Shown: positions 42,154 through 53,645 of the stretch, piece by piece
Layout of the letters: every line of letters starts with the position of its first letter
Position numbering within the stretch: position 1 is the first letter of the stretch
NCBI RefSeq assembly: GCF_005405345.1
Contig: NZ_BJDW01000002.1
Span: 160,367 to 224,366, forward strand
Reading direction: 5' to 3'
From: Enterococcus viikkiensis
GTDB lineage: Bacteria; Bacillota; Bacilli; Lactobacillales; Enterococcaceae
DNA: 64,000 bases
Position numbers and translations under genes: made by a program
Notes under the pieces: model-generated
Database searches by the model: none
Seen by the model: the letters and a program-made list of their open reading frames with translations, nothing else
What the model was told of the DNA's origin: nothing

Positions 42154-44145
42154 TTACTCTGCTGCTTTTAGCTCCAATATCGTATCCCGCAAAGTTGCGG
42201 CTGTTTCAAAGTCCAACGTCTTCGCGGCCTCACGCATCTCATCTTCCATTTTCGCGATTAATTCTTTTCGTTCCGCTTTCGTTAAGTCTTCATATGAAGT
42301 CGTTTCATACGTTCCCTTATCTTCAGCCACTTTGCTGATAGAAATCAGATCCCGAATTTCCTTAATGATCGTCGTTGGCACGATACCGTGCTCTTTATTG
42401 TATTCATTTTGGATTCCACGTCTCCGAGCGGTTTCGTCAATCGCCCGTTGCATCGAATCAGTCATTTTATCAGCGTACATGATGACTTTACCAGAAGAAT
42501 TTCGGGCAGCGCGTCCAATAGTTTGGACAAGGGAGCGTTCGCTCCGCAAGAACCCTTCTTTATCGGCATCTAGGATCGCTACTAACGATACTTCCGGTAC
42601 GTCGATTCCTTCACGAAGCAAATTGATCCCGATCAAGACATCAAATTTTCCTAGACGTAAGTCACGGATAATTTCCGTTCGTTCCAATGTTTTGATGTCA
42701 CTATGGAGATATTTGACTTTGATTCCTAGTTCTTTGAAGTAATCGGTCAAGTCTTCTGACATTTTTTTCGTCAAGGTCGTAACGAAGACTCGTTCGTTTC
42801 GTTCCGCTCGTTCGTTGATTTCTCCGACCAGATCATCTATTTGCCCCATAATCGGTCGAACGTCAATCACAGGGTCTAATAGTCCTGTTGGACGGATGAT
42901 CTGCTCTACTACCGTATCGGTCTGCTCATGTTCATAAGGTCCCGGCGTGGCAGAAACATAAGTAATCTGATTGACCCGTTCTTCAAATTCTTCCAACCGT
43001 AACGGCCGATTGTCTAGAGCAGAGGGCAAACGGAAACCATAATCTACTAACATTTGTTTACGAGCGCGGTCACCGTTATACATGCCGCGAACTTGTGGCA
43101 TCGTCACGTGAGATTCGTCGATCACCATTAGAAAATCGTCTGGGAAAAAGTCGATCAACGTGTAAGGTGGTTCGCCTTCTTTACGGCCATCCATATGACG
43201 GGAATAATTTTCGATTCCTGAGGTATACCCCATCTCTCGCAGCATCTCAATATCATAGTTTGTCCGCTGTTCCAAACGTTGCGCTTCTAACAGCTTGTTC
43301 TCACTGCGTAAAACCTCTAAACGATCGGCCAACTCAGCTTGAATGTTGCTGATGGCAACTTCCATATGGTCTTCATTTGTCAAAAAGTGAGTGGCTGGGA
43401 AAATCGCTACGTGCTCGGTCTCTCCGGTTATTTCGCCTGTCAAGGCATCGACTTCGCGAATTCGTTCGATTTCATCGCCGAAAAATTCAACTCTCAGTGC
43501 ACGCTCGTCACGAGAAGCCGGGAAAATTTCGACAACATCTCCGCGTACACGAAAACGCCCCCGCTGAAAATCAATGTCGTTGCGCTCAAATTGAATATCG
43601 ATTAAATTACGCAACAATTGATTACGATCCATTTCCATTCCGACACGCAAAGAAACTACCTGCTCCATGTATTCCTTGGGCGAACCCAAACCAAAAATAC
43701 AAGAAACAGAAGCAACAACGATTACATCATTTCTTTCTAGCAATGAGCTGGTAGCGGAATGACGTAGTTTATCGATTTCATCATTAATACTAGAATCTTT
43801 TTCAATATATGTATCACTGGAAGGTACATATGCCTCAGGCTGGTAGTAGTCATAATAGCTGACAAAGTATTCCACCGCGTTGTTAGGAAAAAACTCTTTG
43901 AATTCTCCGTATAACTGACCTGCTAATGTTTTATTGTGAGCGATAATCAAGGTCGGTTTGTTGACTTCCTTGATGACATTTGAAATGGTATATGTCTTCC
44001 CTGTACCTGTTGCTCCTAAAAGTATTTGTGCTTTCTTTCCATTGACGATGCCTTCTGATAATTGCGCAATTGCTTCAGGCTGATCGCCAGCAGGCTGATA
44101 TTTTGAATGAAGGTCAAACGTGTTGTCCGTGACTCTTTCAATCAT
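42154..44145 (-). CDS. uvrB: Excinuclease ABC subunit B
   Basis: Helicase-like subunit that verifies damage and recruits UvrC. The 663 residues have Walker [11 protein letters not shown] near 38, the beta-hairpin region [21 protein letters not shown], the DESH box and the C-terminal UVR motif that binds UvrC ([20 protein letters not shown]). The start is the ATG at 44143-44145, 7 nt after AGGGGGA; an upstream in-frame TTG at 44166 is not supported. First gene of uvrBA. Confidence 0.97.
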   Translation of the reverse strand: MIERVTDNTFDLHSKYQPAGDQPEAIAQLSEGIVNGKKAQILLGATGTGKTYTISNVIKEVNKPTLIIAHNKTLAGQLYGEFKEFFPNNAVEYFVSYYDYYQPEAYVPSSDTYIEKDSSINDEIDKLRHSATSSLLERNDVIVVASVSCIFGLGSPKEYMEQVVSLRVGMEMDRNQLLRNLIDIQFERNDIDFQRGRFRVRGDVVEIFPASRDERALRVEFFGDEIERIREVDALTGEITGETEHVAIFPATHFLTNEDHMEVAISNIQAELADRLEVLRSENKLLEAQRLEQRTNYDIEMLREMGYTSGIENYSRHMDGRKEGEPPYTLIDFFPDDFLMVIDESHVTMPQVRGMYNGDRARKQMLVDYGFRLPSALDNRPLRLEEFEERVNQITYVSATPGPYEHEQTDTVVEQIIRPTGLLDPVIDVRPIMGQIDDLVGEINERAERNERVFVTTLTKKMSEDLTDYFKELGIKVKYLHSDIKTLERTEIIRDLRLGKFDVLIGINLLREGIDVPEVSLVAILDADKEGFLRSERSLVQTIGRAARNSSGKVIMYADKMTDSMQRAIDETARRRGIQNEYNKEHGIVPTTIIKEIRDLISISKVAEDKGTYETTSYEDLTKAERKELIAKMEDEMREAAKTLDFETAATLRDTILELKAAE

Positions 44146-44328
44146 ACAAAAATCCCCCTTTTTCAATTAATAATCTGTGCTTTTCTCATTTTAAAATTAT
44201 AGCATACCGAACATATTTTCGCTATTTTTTGTTCTTAACTAAAAAGATGTCAAAAAATCTTATGTCAGATTTTCTTACACATCGTGTGAAGAATATTCAG
44301 CTTTTTTTCATTCCAACAAGGAACCTAC

Positions 44329-44358
44329 TTGTGTTTTGACATTAAACTAACATATAAT
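44329..44358 (+). promoter_or_regulatory. Probable promoter of glnPQ
   Basis: TATAAT at 44353-44358 with TTGTGT 18 bp upstream (44329-44334); a better TTGACA (44336-44341) is only 11 bp away. Weak assignment of the -35. Confidence 0.4.
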
Positions 44359-44389
44359 AAATGAATGATAAGTAATTAGGAGGATTATT

Positions 44390-46555
44390 ATGAGAAAAAA
44401 CAAATTAATTCCTTTCGTTGTTTGCTTAATGGCAAGTCTTTTTACAATTGGTTTTGCCAGCAAAACACACGCCGCGGAAAAAACATATAAAATCGGGACC
44501 GACTTAACCTTCGCCCCTTTTGAATTTCAAAACTCTGACGGTGAATATGTTGGAATCGATGTGGATTTACTAAACCAAATCGCCAAAGATCAAAACTTCA
44601 AAGTTGATCTGCGCCCATTAGGCTTTGACAGTTCGATTCAAGGCGTTCAATCGGATCAGCTTGATGGCATGATCGCCGGTATGAGTATTACGGATGAGCG
44701 GAAAAAGACTTTTGACTTTTCTGATCCTTACTTTGATAGTGGGATTCAAATGGCCGTCAAAAATGATACTACAGATATCAAAGATTACAATGATCTAAAG
44801 GGTAAGACGGTCTCTGCTAAAATTGGAACAGAAAGCGCGACCTTCTTGAATGATAATAAAGAAAAATATGGCTATGAAGTAAAACAATATGAAGCTGCTG
44901 ACGCGATGTACAACGCGTTGAAAAACGGAAACGTCGAAGCAATTTTTGATGATTATCCCGTCATTGGTTACGCGGTAACCAATGGCCAGCCTTTCAAATT
45001 GGTCGGGGACCCTGAAGAAGGTAGTTCTTATGGTTTTGCTGTAAAAAAAGGTGAAAATAAAGAATTGTTAGAAAAATTCAACAAAGGATTAAAAAATTTA
45101 AAGAAAAACGGCGGTTATGACAAGATCGTCAGTGAATATATTTCCAGTGGTTCCGGTGATCAAGCAGCCGCCTCTTCGGAAATGAAAAAAATCGAACCAA
45201 AGAAAGACGTATACACGATTGCTAGCGATTCAGCCTTCGCGCCGTTTGAATATCAAGACAGTGACGGTGAATACAAAGGAATTGACGTTGATTTAATGAA
45301 ACGGATTGCCGAGCTGCAAGGCTTCAAGCTCGATTTCAAATTCATCGGCTTCTCCTCTGCGATGCAAGCGTTGGAATCCGGCCAAGCAGACGGCATGATC
45401 GCCGGCATGACAATCACCGATGAACGAAAAGCCAACTACGACTTTTCTGACCCCTACTTCCAAAGTGGTATTCAATTAGCGGTCGCAAAAGACAACAAAG
45501 ATATTAAAGCTTACAAAGATTTAAATGGCAAAACAGTTGGTGCGAAAGTTGGAACAGAAAGCGCGGACTTTTTGGAAGCCCACAAAGACGAATATGGTTA
45601 CACAATTAAAAGTTTTGATGCAGCTGATCAATTATATGATGCCTTGAAAATCGGCTCGATCGATGCCATGATGGATGACTACCCGGTTATCGGTTATGCA
45701 GTCAAACAAGGGCAAGACTTAAAAACACCAATTAAACGCGAGGTCGGCGGCGAATATGGCTTTGCAGTGAAAAAAGGTCAAAATCCTGAACTAAGAGAAA
45801 TGTTCACTGAAGGCTTGAAAGAATTAAAACGAACTGGCGAATATGACAAGATCGTGAATCAGTATATCGGTTCAAGTAGCGAAGAAAAGAAAGAAACAGT
45901 CGATGAATCCACCATTACTGGTCTGATTAAAAATAACTACAAATCCCTTTTAGAAGGTTTGTGGAAAACCATCGTCTTAGCGTTAGTTTCCTTTGCTTTA
46001 GCCTTGATCTTAGGTGTCATTTTCGGATTGTTCCGAGTTTCTCCTTCAAGAGCATTGCGGACCATCGCAGGCATTTACATTGATATTATCCGCGGAATCC
46101 CAATGATGGTATTGGCCTTCTTCATTTTCTTCGGTCTACCGGGGATTACGGGGATAAAAATTCCTGACTTTGCCGCTGGGATTATTACCTTAACCTTGAA
46201 TGCTAGCGCCTATATCGCTGAGATCGTCCGGGGCGGGATCAACGCTGTACCAGTTGGCCAAATGGAAGCCTCACGAAGCTTAGGGCTTTCCTACAACAGA
46301 ACAATGCAAAAAATTATTTTACCGCAAGCCGTGAAGATTATGATCCCTTCTTTCATCAATCAATTCGTTATTAGTCTGAAGGATACCACGATTATTTCTG
46401 CTATCGGTGTTGTGGAACTATTGCAAACTGGGAAAATCATCGTGGCACGGACCACACAAAGTTCGTATGTATATTTAATCATCGCGATTATGTACTTAAT
46501 TTTAATTACGATCTTAACGAAGTTAGCGAACCGTTTAGATAAGAAGGTGAAATAA
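44390..46555 (+). CDS. glnP: Glutamine/amino-acid ABC transporter, two substrate-binding domains fused to the permease
   Basis: Importer of glutamine, and possibly asparagine or glutamate. The 721 residues start with a signal sequence (about 1-29, cut near AHAAEK). Two tandem SBP-3 domains follow (about 32-255 and 275-495), each repeating the [25 protein letters not shown] opening and a [10 protein letters not shown] or [10 protein letters not shown] motif. The HisM-type permease (about 510-720, EAA motif [17 protein letters not shown]) comes last. The two binding domains share about half their residues, so their affinities may differ. GGAGG precedes the ATG; glnQ follows after 1 bp. The same fused layout as lactococcal GlnPQ. 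Confidence 0.95.
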   Translation: MRKNKLIPFVVCLMASLFTIGFASKTHAAEKTYKIGTDLTFAPFEFQNSDGEYVGIDVDLLNQIAKDQNFKVDLRPLGFDSSIQGVQSDQLDGMIAGMSITDERKKTFDFSDPYFDSGIQMAVKNDTTDIKDYNDLKGKTVSAKIGTESATFLNDNKEKYGYEVKQYEAADAMYNALKNGNVEAIFDDYPVIGYAVTNGQPFKLVGDPEEGSSYGFAVKKGENKELLEKFNKGLKNLKKNGGYDKIVSEYISSGSGDQAAASSEMKKIEPKKDVYTIASDSAFAPFEYQDSDGEYKGIDVDLMKRIAELQGFKLDFKFIGFSSAMQALESGQADGMIAGMTITDERKANYDFSDPYFQSGIQLAVAKDNKDIKAYKDLNGKTVGAKVGTESADFLEAHKDEYGYTIKSFDAADQLYDALKIGSIDAMMDDYPVIGYAVKQGQDLKTPIKREVGGEYGFAVKKGQNPELREMFTEGLKELKRTGEYDKIVNQYIGSSSEEKKETVDESTITGLIKNNYKSLLEGLWKTIVLALVSFALALILGVIFGLFRVSPSRALRTIAGIYIDIIRGIPMMVLAFFIFFGLPGITGIKIPDFAAGIITLTLNASAYIAEIVRGGINAVPVGQMEASRSLGLSYNRTMQKIILPQAVKIMIPSFINQFVISLKDTTIISAIGVVELLQTGKIIVARTTQSSYVYLIIAIMYLILITILTKLANRLDKKVK

Positions 46556-46556
46556 G

Positions 46557-47294
46557 ATGGATAAAAAAATAGTAGTTAATCATTTAGTAAAAAAATTCGG
46601 TGATAACACGGTATTGAATGACTTGAATATTAGTATCAGCGAAGGTGAAGTTGTTTGTATTATCGGCCCATCTGGTTCAGGAAAAAGTACCTTCCTACGT
46701 TGTATGAACCGTCTGGAAGATCCAACTTCGGGTGAAATTATTATTGATGGGCAAGACTTGACGGATCCCCATACGGATATCAACTTAGTTCGTCAGCATA
46801 TTGGTATGGTGTTCCAGCATTTTAACCTATTCCCTCACCTAACTGTGCTGCAAAATATCACCTTAGCCCCATTAGATTTAAAAGGCGAAGCAAAAGATGC
46901 AGCGGAGAAGCGAGCTGTTGAATTATTGACTCAAGTTGGGCTTGCAGAGAAAAAGGACGATTACCCTGGTAGTCTTTCCGGTGGACAAAAACAGCGGGTG
47001 GCGATCGCTCGTGCGTTAGCGATGAACCCCGACGTGATGCTGTTTGACGAACCGACTTCCGCGCTCGATCCCGAGATGGTTGGCGATGTCCTTCAAGTAA
47101 TGAAGGATCTGGCGCTACAAGGAATGACGATGGTTATCGTAACCCACGAAATGGGCTTCGCCAAAGAAGTGGCCGACCGTGTAATCTTTACTGACGGCGG
47201 CAAGATTTTAGAAGACGGTACACCAGAACAAGTCTTCAACAATCCTCACAACCCAAGAACGCAAGACTTCTTGAATAAAGTCTTAAACGTATAA
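46557..47294 (+). CDS. glnQ: Glutamine ABC transporter ATP-binding protein
   Basis: ATPase that energises GlnP. The 245 residues have Walker [10 protein letters not shown] (near 37-45), signature [10 protein letters not shown] and Walker [15 protein letters not shown], with the H-loop TVIVTHEM-type segment. It begins 1 bp after the glnP stop with AAGGTG in the glnP end as its ribosome binding site. Confidence 0.96.
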   Translation: MDKKIVVNHLVKKFGDNTVLNDLNISISEGEVVCIIGPSGSGKSTFLRCMNRLEDPTSGEIIIDGQDLTDPHTDINLVRQHIGMVFQHFNLFPHLTVLQNITLAPLDLKGEAKDAAEKRAVELLTQVGLAEKKDDYPGSLSGGQKQRVAIARALAMNPDVMLFDEPTSALDPEMVGDVLQVMKDLALQGMTMVIVTHEMGFAKEVADRVIFTDGGKILEDGTPEQVFNNPHNPRTQDFLNKVLNV

Positions 47295-47298
47295 AAAG

Positions 47299-47336
47299 AA
47301 ACCCGAGAAATCAACTTTAGATTTCTCGGGTTTTTC
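47299..47336 (+). terminator. Terminator of glnPQ
   Basis: AAACCCGAGAAATC/GATTTCTCGGGTTT, a 14-bp stem with a 7-nt loop (47299-47333), followed by Ts. Confidence 0.93.
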
Positions 47337-47616
47337 TATACTCTAATAAGATTCGATAAATCCTTTCCTTCGTCACGGATGACTGACAGCGAATGACTCC
47401 CTCCTCAAGTGAAAAAGCCAGATCAGTCATTCTTTTTAACCCTCAGCTGATGAAAAAAGTGACAACTCCCCAAAACTCCATACAATATTCTTTCCTTGAT
47501 GATAGGTCGTAGGGCTTGCGAAGACTTGCTCCGTACCCGACACTCTATCCTTCAATCAATTTGTTGAAACAATCATAGCAGGTCACATTGCTTTTACTTT
47601 AGCAAAAAGAGCTGCG
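47337..47616. other. Gene-free stretch between glnQ and tuf
   Basis: About 280 bp with no credible gene on either strand. It contains a possible ATGACTGA/TCAGTCAT inverted repeat (about 47383-47435, 35-nt loop) followed by CTTTTT. The longest open stretch (about 47500-47660) has no start codon or ribosome binding site. It could hold a small RNA or decayed sequence; nothing firm is seen. Confidence 0.5.
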
Positions 47617-47647
47617 AAAAAAACACGCGACCAAAAGGCCACGTGTT
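47617..47647 (-). terminator. Terminator of tuf
   Basis: AACACGTGGCC/GGTCGCGTGTT with two G-T pairs and a TTTT loop on the minus strand (47622-47647), then a seven-T run. Confidence 0.92.
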
Positions 47648-47659
47648 CAATAAATCGTA

Positions 47660-48847
47660 TCATTTTTCGATTTCAGTTACGATACCTGAACCAACAGTCC
47701 GACCACCTTCACGAATAGAGAAGGTTGTACCTTGTTCTACTGCGATTGGATGGATCAAATCAACGTCGATGGTTACGTTATCGCCAGGCATTACCATTTC
47801 AGTACCTTCTGGCAATAAAATATTACCGGTAACGTCGGTTGTACGGAAGTAGAATTGTGGACGATAGTTGTTAAAGAATGGTGTATGACGTCCGCCTTCT
47901 TCTTTGGTCAATACGTAAACTTCAGCTTTGAATTTTGTATGTGGTGTGATTGAACCTGGTTTAGCAAGAACTTGGCCACGTTCGATTTCATCACGAGTGA
48001 TACCACGTAATAGAACCCCAACGTTATCGCCGGCTTCACCATAATCCAATGTTTTACGGAACATTTCAAGTCCAGTAACGACCGCTTTTTGAACTTCAGG
48101 TTTGATCCCGATGATTTCAATTTCGTCGCCGACTTTGACTTCACCACGATCAATACGACCAGATGCAACGGTACCACGACCTGTAATTGAGAAGACATCT
48201 TCCACTGGTAACAAGAATGGTTTGTCGTTGTCACGTTCTGGAGTTGGGATATATTCATCAACCGTATCCATTAAGTCAAGGATAACTTGTTCTTGTTCTG
48301 GATCGCCTTCTAAAGCTTTCAAAGCAGATCCTTTAAGAACAGGAATATCATCGCCTGGGAAACCATATTCAGAAAGCAATTCACGAACTTCCATCTCAAC
48401 TAAATCGATCAATTCTTCGTCATCTACTAAGTCAACTTTGTTTAAGAAGACGATCAAGTATTTAACACCTACTTGACGTGATAACAAAATATGTTCACGT
48501 GTTTGTGGCATTGGGCCATCTGTAGCTGATACAACTAAGATTGCGCCGTCCATTTGAGCAGCACCGGTGATCATGTTTTTAACATAGTCCGCGTGTCCTG
48601 GAGCGTCGATGTGAGCATAGTGACGTTTTTCTGTTTCGTATTCTACGTGTGCGGTATTGATAGTGATACCACGTTCACGTTCTTCTGGTGCAGCATCGAT
48701 ACTAGCGTAGTCTTGAGGGTTTGCTAGACCTTTTTTACCTAATACCGTAGTGATTGCTGCCGTTAATGTCGTTTTACCATGATCGACGTGACCGATGGTA
48801 CCGATATTAACGTGTGGTTTACTTCTATCATAATGTTCTTTTGCCAT
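47660..48847 (-). CDS. tuf: Elongation factor Tu
   Basis: GTPase delivering aminoacyl-tRNA to the ribosome. The 395 residues have G1 [10 protein letters not shown]3 DAPGHADY and G4 NKVD motifs and the two beta-barrel domains. The start is the ATG at 48845-48847 behind AGGAGG, giving MAKEHYDR. Monocistronic here, with its own promoter and terminator and not in a str operon, as is usual in the lactic acid bacteria. Confidence 0.98.
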   Translation of the reverse strand: MAKEHYDRSKPHVNIGTIGHVDHGKTTLTAAITTVLGKKGLANPQDYASIDAAPEERERGITINTAHVEYETEKRHYAHIDAPGHADYVKNMITGAAQMDGAILVVSATDGPMPQTREHILLSRQVGVKYLIVFLNKVDLVDDEELIDLVEMEVRELLSEYGFPGDDIPVLKGSALKALEGDPEQEQVILDLMDTVDEYIPTPERDNDKPFLLPVEDVFSITGRGTVASGRIDRGEVKVGDEIEIIGIKPEVQKAVVTGLEMFRKTLDYGEAGDNVGVLLRGITRDEIERGQVLAKPGSITPHTKFKAEVYVLTKEEGGRHTPFFNNYRPQFYFRTTDVTGNILLPEGTEMVMPGDNVTIDVDLIHPIAVEQGTTFSIREGGRTVGSGIVTEIEK

Positions 48848-48960
48848 AATAAACAAACCTCCTAGAAAGTGTAAAAATTCTTACGGATATAGTGTAAAAC
48901 ATTTTTAACAAAATGAAAAAGATTTACACTTTTACTTTTTGTAAGTAACCGTCTGACAGT

Positions 48961-48989
48961 ATAATACATCAGAATTGGTCAAACTCCAA
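48961..48989 (-). promoter_or_regulatory. Promoter of tuf
   Basis: Minus-strand TTGGAG (48984-48989) and TATTAT (48961-48966) with a 17-bp spacer; the leader would be about 105 nt. Confidence 0.5.
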
Positions 48990-49127
48990 CTATTTTGCTT
49001 TCATTTTCATAACTTATGAAAATTCCAATACTGGCACTCCTGGTCAAATGAGGTATACTTAGTAAATACTAGGAATATCAGACATTGCAACACGAATGAA
49101 AACATGGAGAATGGAGGAAAATAATAG

Positions 49128-49403
49128 ATGAATGATTTTCAAAAACAATTAACTCGGTTTCCGAATGAAATAAAAAAAGCTTTTAGTCCTGGTTTCGTTT
49201 TTGTGTTGGAAAACGGCCATTTCTGGCACTTTCCTGCTAGGCAATGGACCGACAGCCAAGTGAAGAATTATTTTTTTGAGCGCTTTGCTCAAGAAGGACA
49301 TTTCGTTTTCTATCCTGAGCAAAAATTAAAACATTTCGTGATTGAGGAACAACCCGATCTTTTTATTGTCATTCCCTATACTCCGAGAGAGGATAATGAT
49401 TAA
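49128..49403 (+). CDS. Hypothetical protein, 91 residues, first gene of a FetAB-like operon
   Basis: Soluble-looking, aromatic-rich protein (GFVFVLENGHFWHFPARQW ... FFERF) with a GGAGG ribosome binding site. Its stop codon (49401-49403) lies between two candidate start codons of the following ABC ATPase gene, so the two are cotranscribed and probably coupled. No recognised domain. A role linked to the exporter is inferred from position only. Confidence 0.7.
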   Translation: MNDFQKQLTRFPNEIKKAFSPGFVFVLENGHFWHFPARQWTDSQVKNYFFERFAQEGHFVFYPEQKLKHFVIEEQPDLFIVIPYTPREDND

Positions 49404-49404
49404 T

Positions 49405-50043
49405 ATGACTTTACTAGATTTAAATGCTGTTAGTTACCAAACGGGACCACGTCTAATTTTAGATCAAATTACTCTATCAATTGTTAAAGGAGAAATTTTA
49501 ACGTTAACCGGACCCTCTGGAGGAGGGAAAAGCACCTTACTCCGTCTCATAGCGTCATTACTAACCCCGACTAGCGGTGTTATTCTTTTTCACGACAAAG
49601 AACAAAGCAATTATGATTACACCGAATACCGACAACAAGTATCCTATTGTTTTCAGCAACCTTCTTTATTCGGTGAAACCGTGTTAGACAATCTTGCATT
49701 TCCTTATGTAATTCGCGACAAAGAACCTGATACAGAGAACATGCTCACTCACCTTCAACTGGTTGACTTGCCAAAAGAGTATCTAACTAAACAAATAACC
49801 GAACTTTCTGGTGGTGAGCGACAGCGAGTAGCTCTACTCCGTAATATTTTATTTTTACCGCAAGTTTTGTTATTAGATGAAGTAACCGCTGGTTTGGATG
49901 AACAGACAAAAACTATTATTCATCGTCTGATTAAACAACTTCAGCAAAAGGGCTGTACGATAATACAAGTAACTCATGATGAATCAGAAATAAAAACGGC
50001 TGAACAATTATTAGTTATTAAAGGGGGGAGTTTAGATCAATGA
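49405..50043 (+). CDS. fetA: ABC transporter ATP-binding protein, FetA-like
   Basis: ATPase partner of a FetB/UPF0014 permease; FetAB exports iron and resists oxidative stress in E. coli. About 212 residues with Walker A GPSGGGKST, signature LSGGERQRVALLRN and Walker B VLLLDEVTAGLDEQ. The start is uncertain. The ATG at 49405 is about 11 nt after the AGGA site; the in-frame ATG at 49396 overlaps the upstream stop but is only 2 nt from that site. Its last four bases overlap the permease start (ATGA). Confidence 0.82.
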   Translation: MTLLDLNAVSYQTGPRLILDQITLSIVKGEILTLTGPSGGGKSTLLRLIASLLTPTSGVILFHDKEQSNYDYTEYRQQVSYCFQQPSLFGETVLDNLAFPYVIRDKEPDTENMLTHLQLVDLPKEYLTKQITELSGGERQRVALLRNILFLPQVLLLDEVTAGLDEQTKTIIHRLIKQLQQKGCTIIQVTHDESEIKTAEQLLVIKGGSLDQ

Positions 50044-50801
50044 ATCCATTAACAGTTAATAATCTTTCCTTGTTTCTAGCCTTTGCACTGGTTCTAATCG
50101 CAGTAGTTATAAGTGCTAAAGAAAAATTAAATTTATCGAAAGATATTTTTTTTAGCATTTTACGAGCGATTGTCCAATTAATTATCGTAGGATATCTGTT
50201 AAAATACATTTTTCAAGTCAACAACAACTTATTGACGTTGGGAATGAGCCTTTTCATTGTGCTAAATGCCGCTTGGAACGCTCATAAAAGAAACCCTGCT
50301 CGCAACAAAAAATATATCCACTCATTAGCAGCGATTTTTATTAGCACCTCGATCACACTTGGAGTGTTGATTTTATCAGGAGCTATCAAATTTGTACCTT
50401 CTCAAATCGTACCCATTACTGGGATGATTGCCAGCAATTCGATGATCGCTATCGGGTTATGTTATCGTGGATTAAATACACAGTTTCATGATCTCCGCCA
50501 ACAAACGTTAGAAAAGTTAGCATTGGGAGCATCGATCAAACTCGCGTCGAAGCCACTTCTTCAACAAAGTATTAAGACTGCGATGCAGCCAACGATTGAT
50601 TCCGCAAAAACAGTTGGATTAGTCAGTTTGCCTGGCATGATGTCGGGCTTGATTTTTGCGGGTCTCGATCCTGTTCATGCTATAAAATATCAGATTATGG
50701 TCACCTTTATGCTACTATCTGCAACGAGTCTTGGTTCGATCATTGCCGGCTATTTTGCATATAAAAACTATTTCAACTCCGATCATCAATTAACCTTGTA
50801 A
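50040..50801 (+). CDS. fetB: ABC transporter permease, FetB/UPF0014 family
   Basis: 253 residues with about seven membrane segments. The family features are MIASNSMIAIGLCYRGL (near 136-152) and the LVSLPGMMSGLIFAGLDPVHAIKYQI loop. It overlaps the ATPase gene by four bases. Metal specificity cannot be read from the sequence; iron export is known for E. coli FetAB only. Confidence 0.85.
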   Translation: MNPLTVNNLSLFLAFALVLIAVVISAKEKLNLSKDIFFSILRAIVQLIIVGYLLKYIFQVNNNLLTLGMSLFIVLNAAWNAHKRNPARNKKYIHSLAAIFISTSITLGVLILSGAIKFVPSQIVPITGMIASNSMIAIGLCYRGLNTQFHDLRQQTLEKLALGASIKLASKPLLQQSIKTAMQPTIDSAKTVGLVSLPGMMSGLIFAGLDPVHAIKYQIMVTFMLLSATSLGSIIAGYFAYKNYFNSDHQLTL

Positions 50802-50802
50802 A

Positions 50803-50845
50803 ATAACACTGGCCCCCAAAAGAATATTTGGGGGCCAGTGTTTAG
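50803..50845. terminator. Bidirectional terminator between fetB and ilvA
   Basis: AACACTGGCCCCCAAA/TTTGGGGGCCAGTGTT, a perfect 16-bp stem with a short A/T loop, directly after the fetB stop. The ilvA stop codon is at its right edge. Confidence 0.95.
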
Positions 50846-52098
50846 ACTAACAAATTGTAGAGTGTTTTGTTCTGACTTAATTCAATATACGTTGAATCAA
50901 ATTCTTTCAATCGATTCAGTAACTCCGGCAACGTTTCTGGTTTTTCCAACAACACTCCGATAACCACTGGTCCAGTTCCCCGATTGCCCTTTTTTGTATA
51001 CTCAAAACGAGTAATATCGTCGCCCTCCCCTAAAATATCCGAGACGAATTCTTTCAGTGCTCCGGGACGTTGCGGAAAATTCACTACAAAATAATGCTTC
51101 AAACCTTCATAGATTAATGACCGTTCTTCGATCTCTGCCATGCGGTTGATATCGTTGTTGCCGCCGCTGATAACACAAACCACCGTTTTTCCTTTAAGCT
51201 GATCCTTCATTAATTCTAAAGCCGCCACACTCAGCGCCCCGGCCGGTTCAACCACGATCGCTTGTTTACCATATAAATCTAAAATCGTTGAACAGATCAG
51301 TCCTTCATCTACTAACTTTAAGTCATCAACATACTTTTTACTGTGTGCGTAGGTAATATCCCCGACCTGCTGAACCGCTGCACCATCAACGAATTTGTCG
51401 ATTTCAGCTAACTTGACGGGTTGGTCTTCTTCAAGCGCCGCTTGCATGGAAGCCGCGCCTTTTGGTTCTACCCCGATCACCTTAGTGAAGGGCGAAGTAC
51501 TTTTCACATAAGCGGAAACACCACTGATCAATCCCCCACCACCGATCGCTGTGATCACGTAATCAGGTTTATAGCCTTCACTTTCAGCATCTGCCATCAT
51601 TTCCAATGCTAACGTTCCTTGACCAGCAATAATATTTTTGTCATTAAAGGGATCGATAAAAGTCATATTCTTTTCTTTACAAAACGCTCTTGCAGCCGTA
51701 GCAGAAGCATCAAAGGTATCACCTACCAAATGAATGTCCGCAAACTCGCCACCAAAAAATTTTACTTGCGACACCTTTTGCTGCGGCGTGGTGGTCGGCA
51801 TAAAGATGGCGGCTTTTGCTTGTAATTCATGGCAAGTATACGCGATCCCTTGTGCGTGATTGCCCGCACTGGCGCAAACGACCCCTTTTTTTAGTTCTGA
51901 CTCAGGAAGCTTCTTAATCGCATAATAGGCCCCGCGTAATTTAAATGAACGAACCTTTTGCAGATCTTCCCGTTTCAGCAGAACAGTTGCCTGGTACTTT
52001 TCAGATAAATGGCGATCATATTGCAACGGCGTATGATTCACAGCGTTCTTCAATAATTGATAGGCACTACGAACCTCTGTATCATTGATCAATTCCAT
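50842..52098 (-). CDS. ilvA: Threonine deaminase (threonine ammonia-lyase)
   Basis: PLP enzyme converting threonine to 2-oxobutanoate, the entry into isoleucine synthesis. At 418 residues it is the shorter form with a single ACT-like C-terminal domain (about 335-415). The PLP lysine is in VRSFKLRGAYYA (near 53), and the phosphate-binding loop ASAGNHAQG and the SGGNN motif are present. A GGGGGTG ribosome binding site precedes the ATG. Last gene of ilvDBNCA; placement at the end of the operon suggests a biosynthetic role. Confidence 0.93.
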   Translation of the reverse strand: MELINDTEVRSAYQLLKNAVNHTPLQYDRHLSEKYQATVLLKREDLQKVRSFKLRGAYYAIKKLPESELKKGVVCASAGNHAQGIAYTCHELQAKAAIFMPTTTPQQKVSQVKFFGGEFADIHLVGDTFDASATAARAFCKEKNMTFIDPFNDKNIIAGQGTLALEMMADAESEGYKPDYVITAIGGGGLISGVSAYVKSTSPFTKVIGVEPKGAASMQAALEEDQPVKLAEIDKFVDGAAVQQVGDITYAHSKKYVDDLKLVDEGLICSTILDLYGKQAIVVEPAGALSVAALELMKDQLKGKTVVCVISGGNNDINRMAEIEERSLIYEGLKHYFVVNFPQRPGALKEFVSDILGEGDDITRFEYTKKGNRGTGPVVIGVLLEKPETLPELLNRLKEFDSTYIELSQNKTLYNLLV

Positions 52099-52112
52099 CG
52101 TTGCACCCCCTA

Positions 52113-53126
<1,014 letters not shown>

Positions 53127-53168
53127 TTAAACTATATTAATAGAGCAAAATCAAAAAAGAATTTGCGT

Positions 53169-53645
53169 TTAACCTCTGTTAAATCCGGTCACACCGGTTC
53201 GTGCTAACTGTTTAATGCCGTAAGGTCTTAAAACATCGATACAGGCATGGACTTTTTCACTCGATCCAGCCACTTGGACGACGATTGTTTTCAACCCGAC
53301 ATCCACTACATCTGCACGAAAAGGTTCAATCATCGCTTGAATTTCTGAACGAGCCACGGCTGGCGCATTGACTTTAATCAAAGCCAATTCTCTTTCCAAA
53401 TGTGGTTCATCCGTCACATCCGATACCTTCACTACATCGATCTGCTTGTTCAGTTGTTTGGTTACTTGTTCTACATCAGCTAAGGTCTCGGCTTGGATAA
53501 TGATCGTCATCCGAGATTCGCCATCTTTCTCCGTTCGCCCAACTGAAACACTATCCATATTTACCTGCCGCCGATTTAACACACTGGTGATCCGACTAAG
53601 TACCCCTACTTGGTCGTGAACCATCGCTGTAATCATCCGTCTCAT
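53169..53645 (-). CDS. ilvN: Acetolactate synthase small (regulatory) subunit
   Basis: 158 residues with an N-terminal ACT domain (about 1-75, VLSRITSVLNRRQVNMDSVSVG) that binds valine, and a C-terminal domain contacting IlvB. The ATG directly follows the ilvB stop. Its presence marks the partner as the biosynthetic acetohydroxyacid synthase and not the fermentative AlsS. Confidence 0.95.
   Translation of the reverse strand: MRRMITAMVHDQVGVLSRITSVLNRRQVNMDSVSVGRTEKDGESRMTIIIQAETLADVEQVTKQLNKQIDVVKVSDVTDEPHLERELALIKVNAPAVARSEIQAMIEPFRADVVDVGLKTIVVQVAGSSEKVHACIDVLRPYGIKQLARTGVTGFNRG

Noticed and set aside
47500..47660. Open plus-strand stretch reading FVETIIAGHIAFTLAKRAAKK
   Set aside because: No start codon or ribosome binding site, runs into the tuf terminator and matches no family I know.
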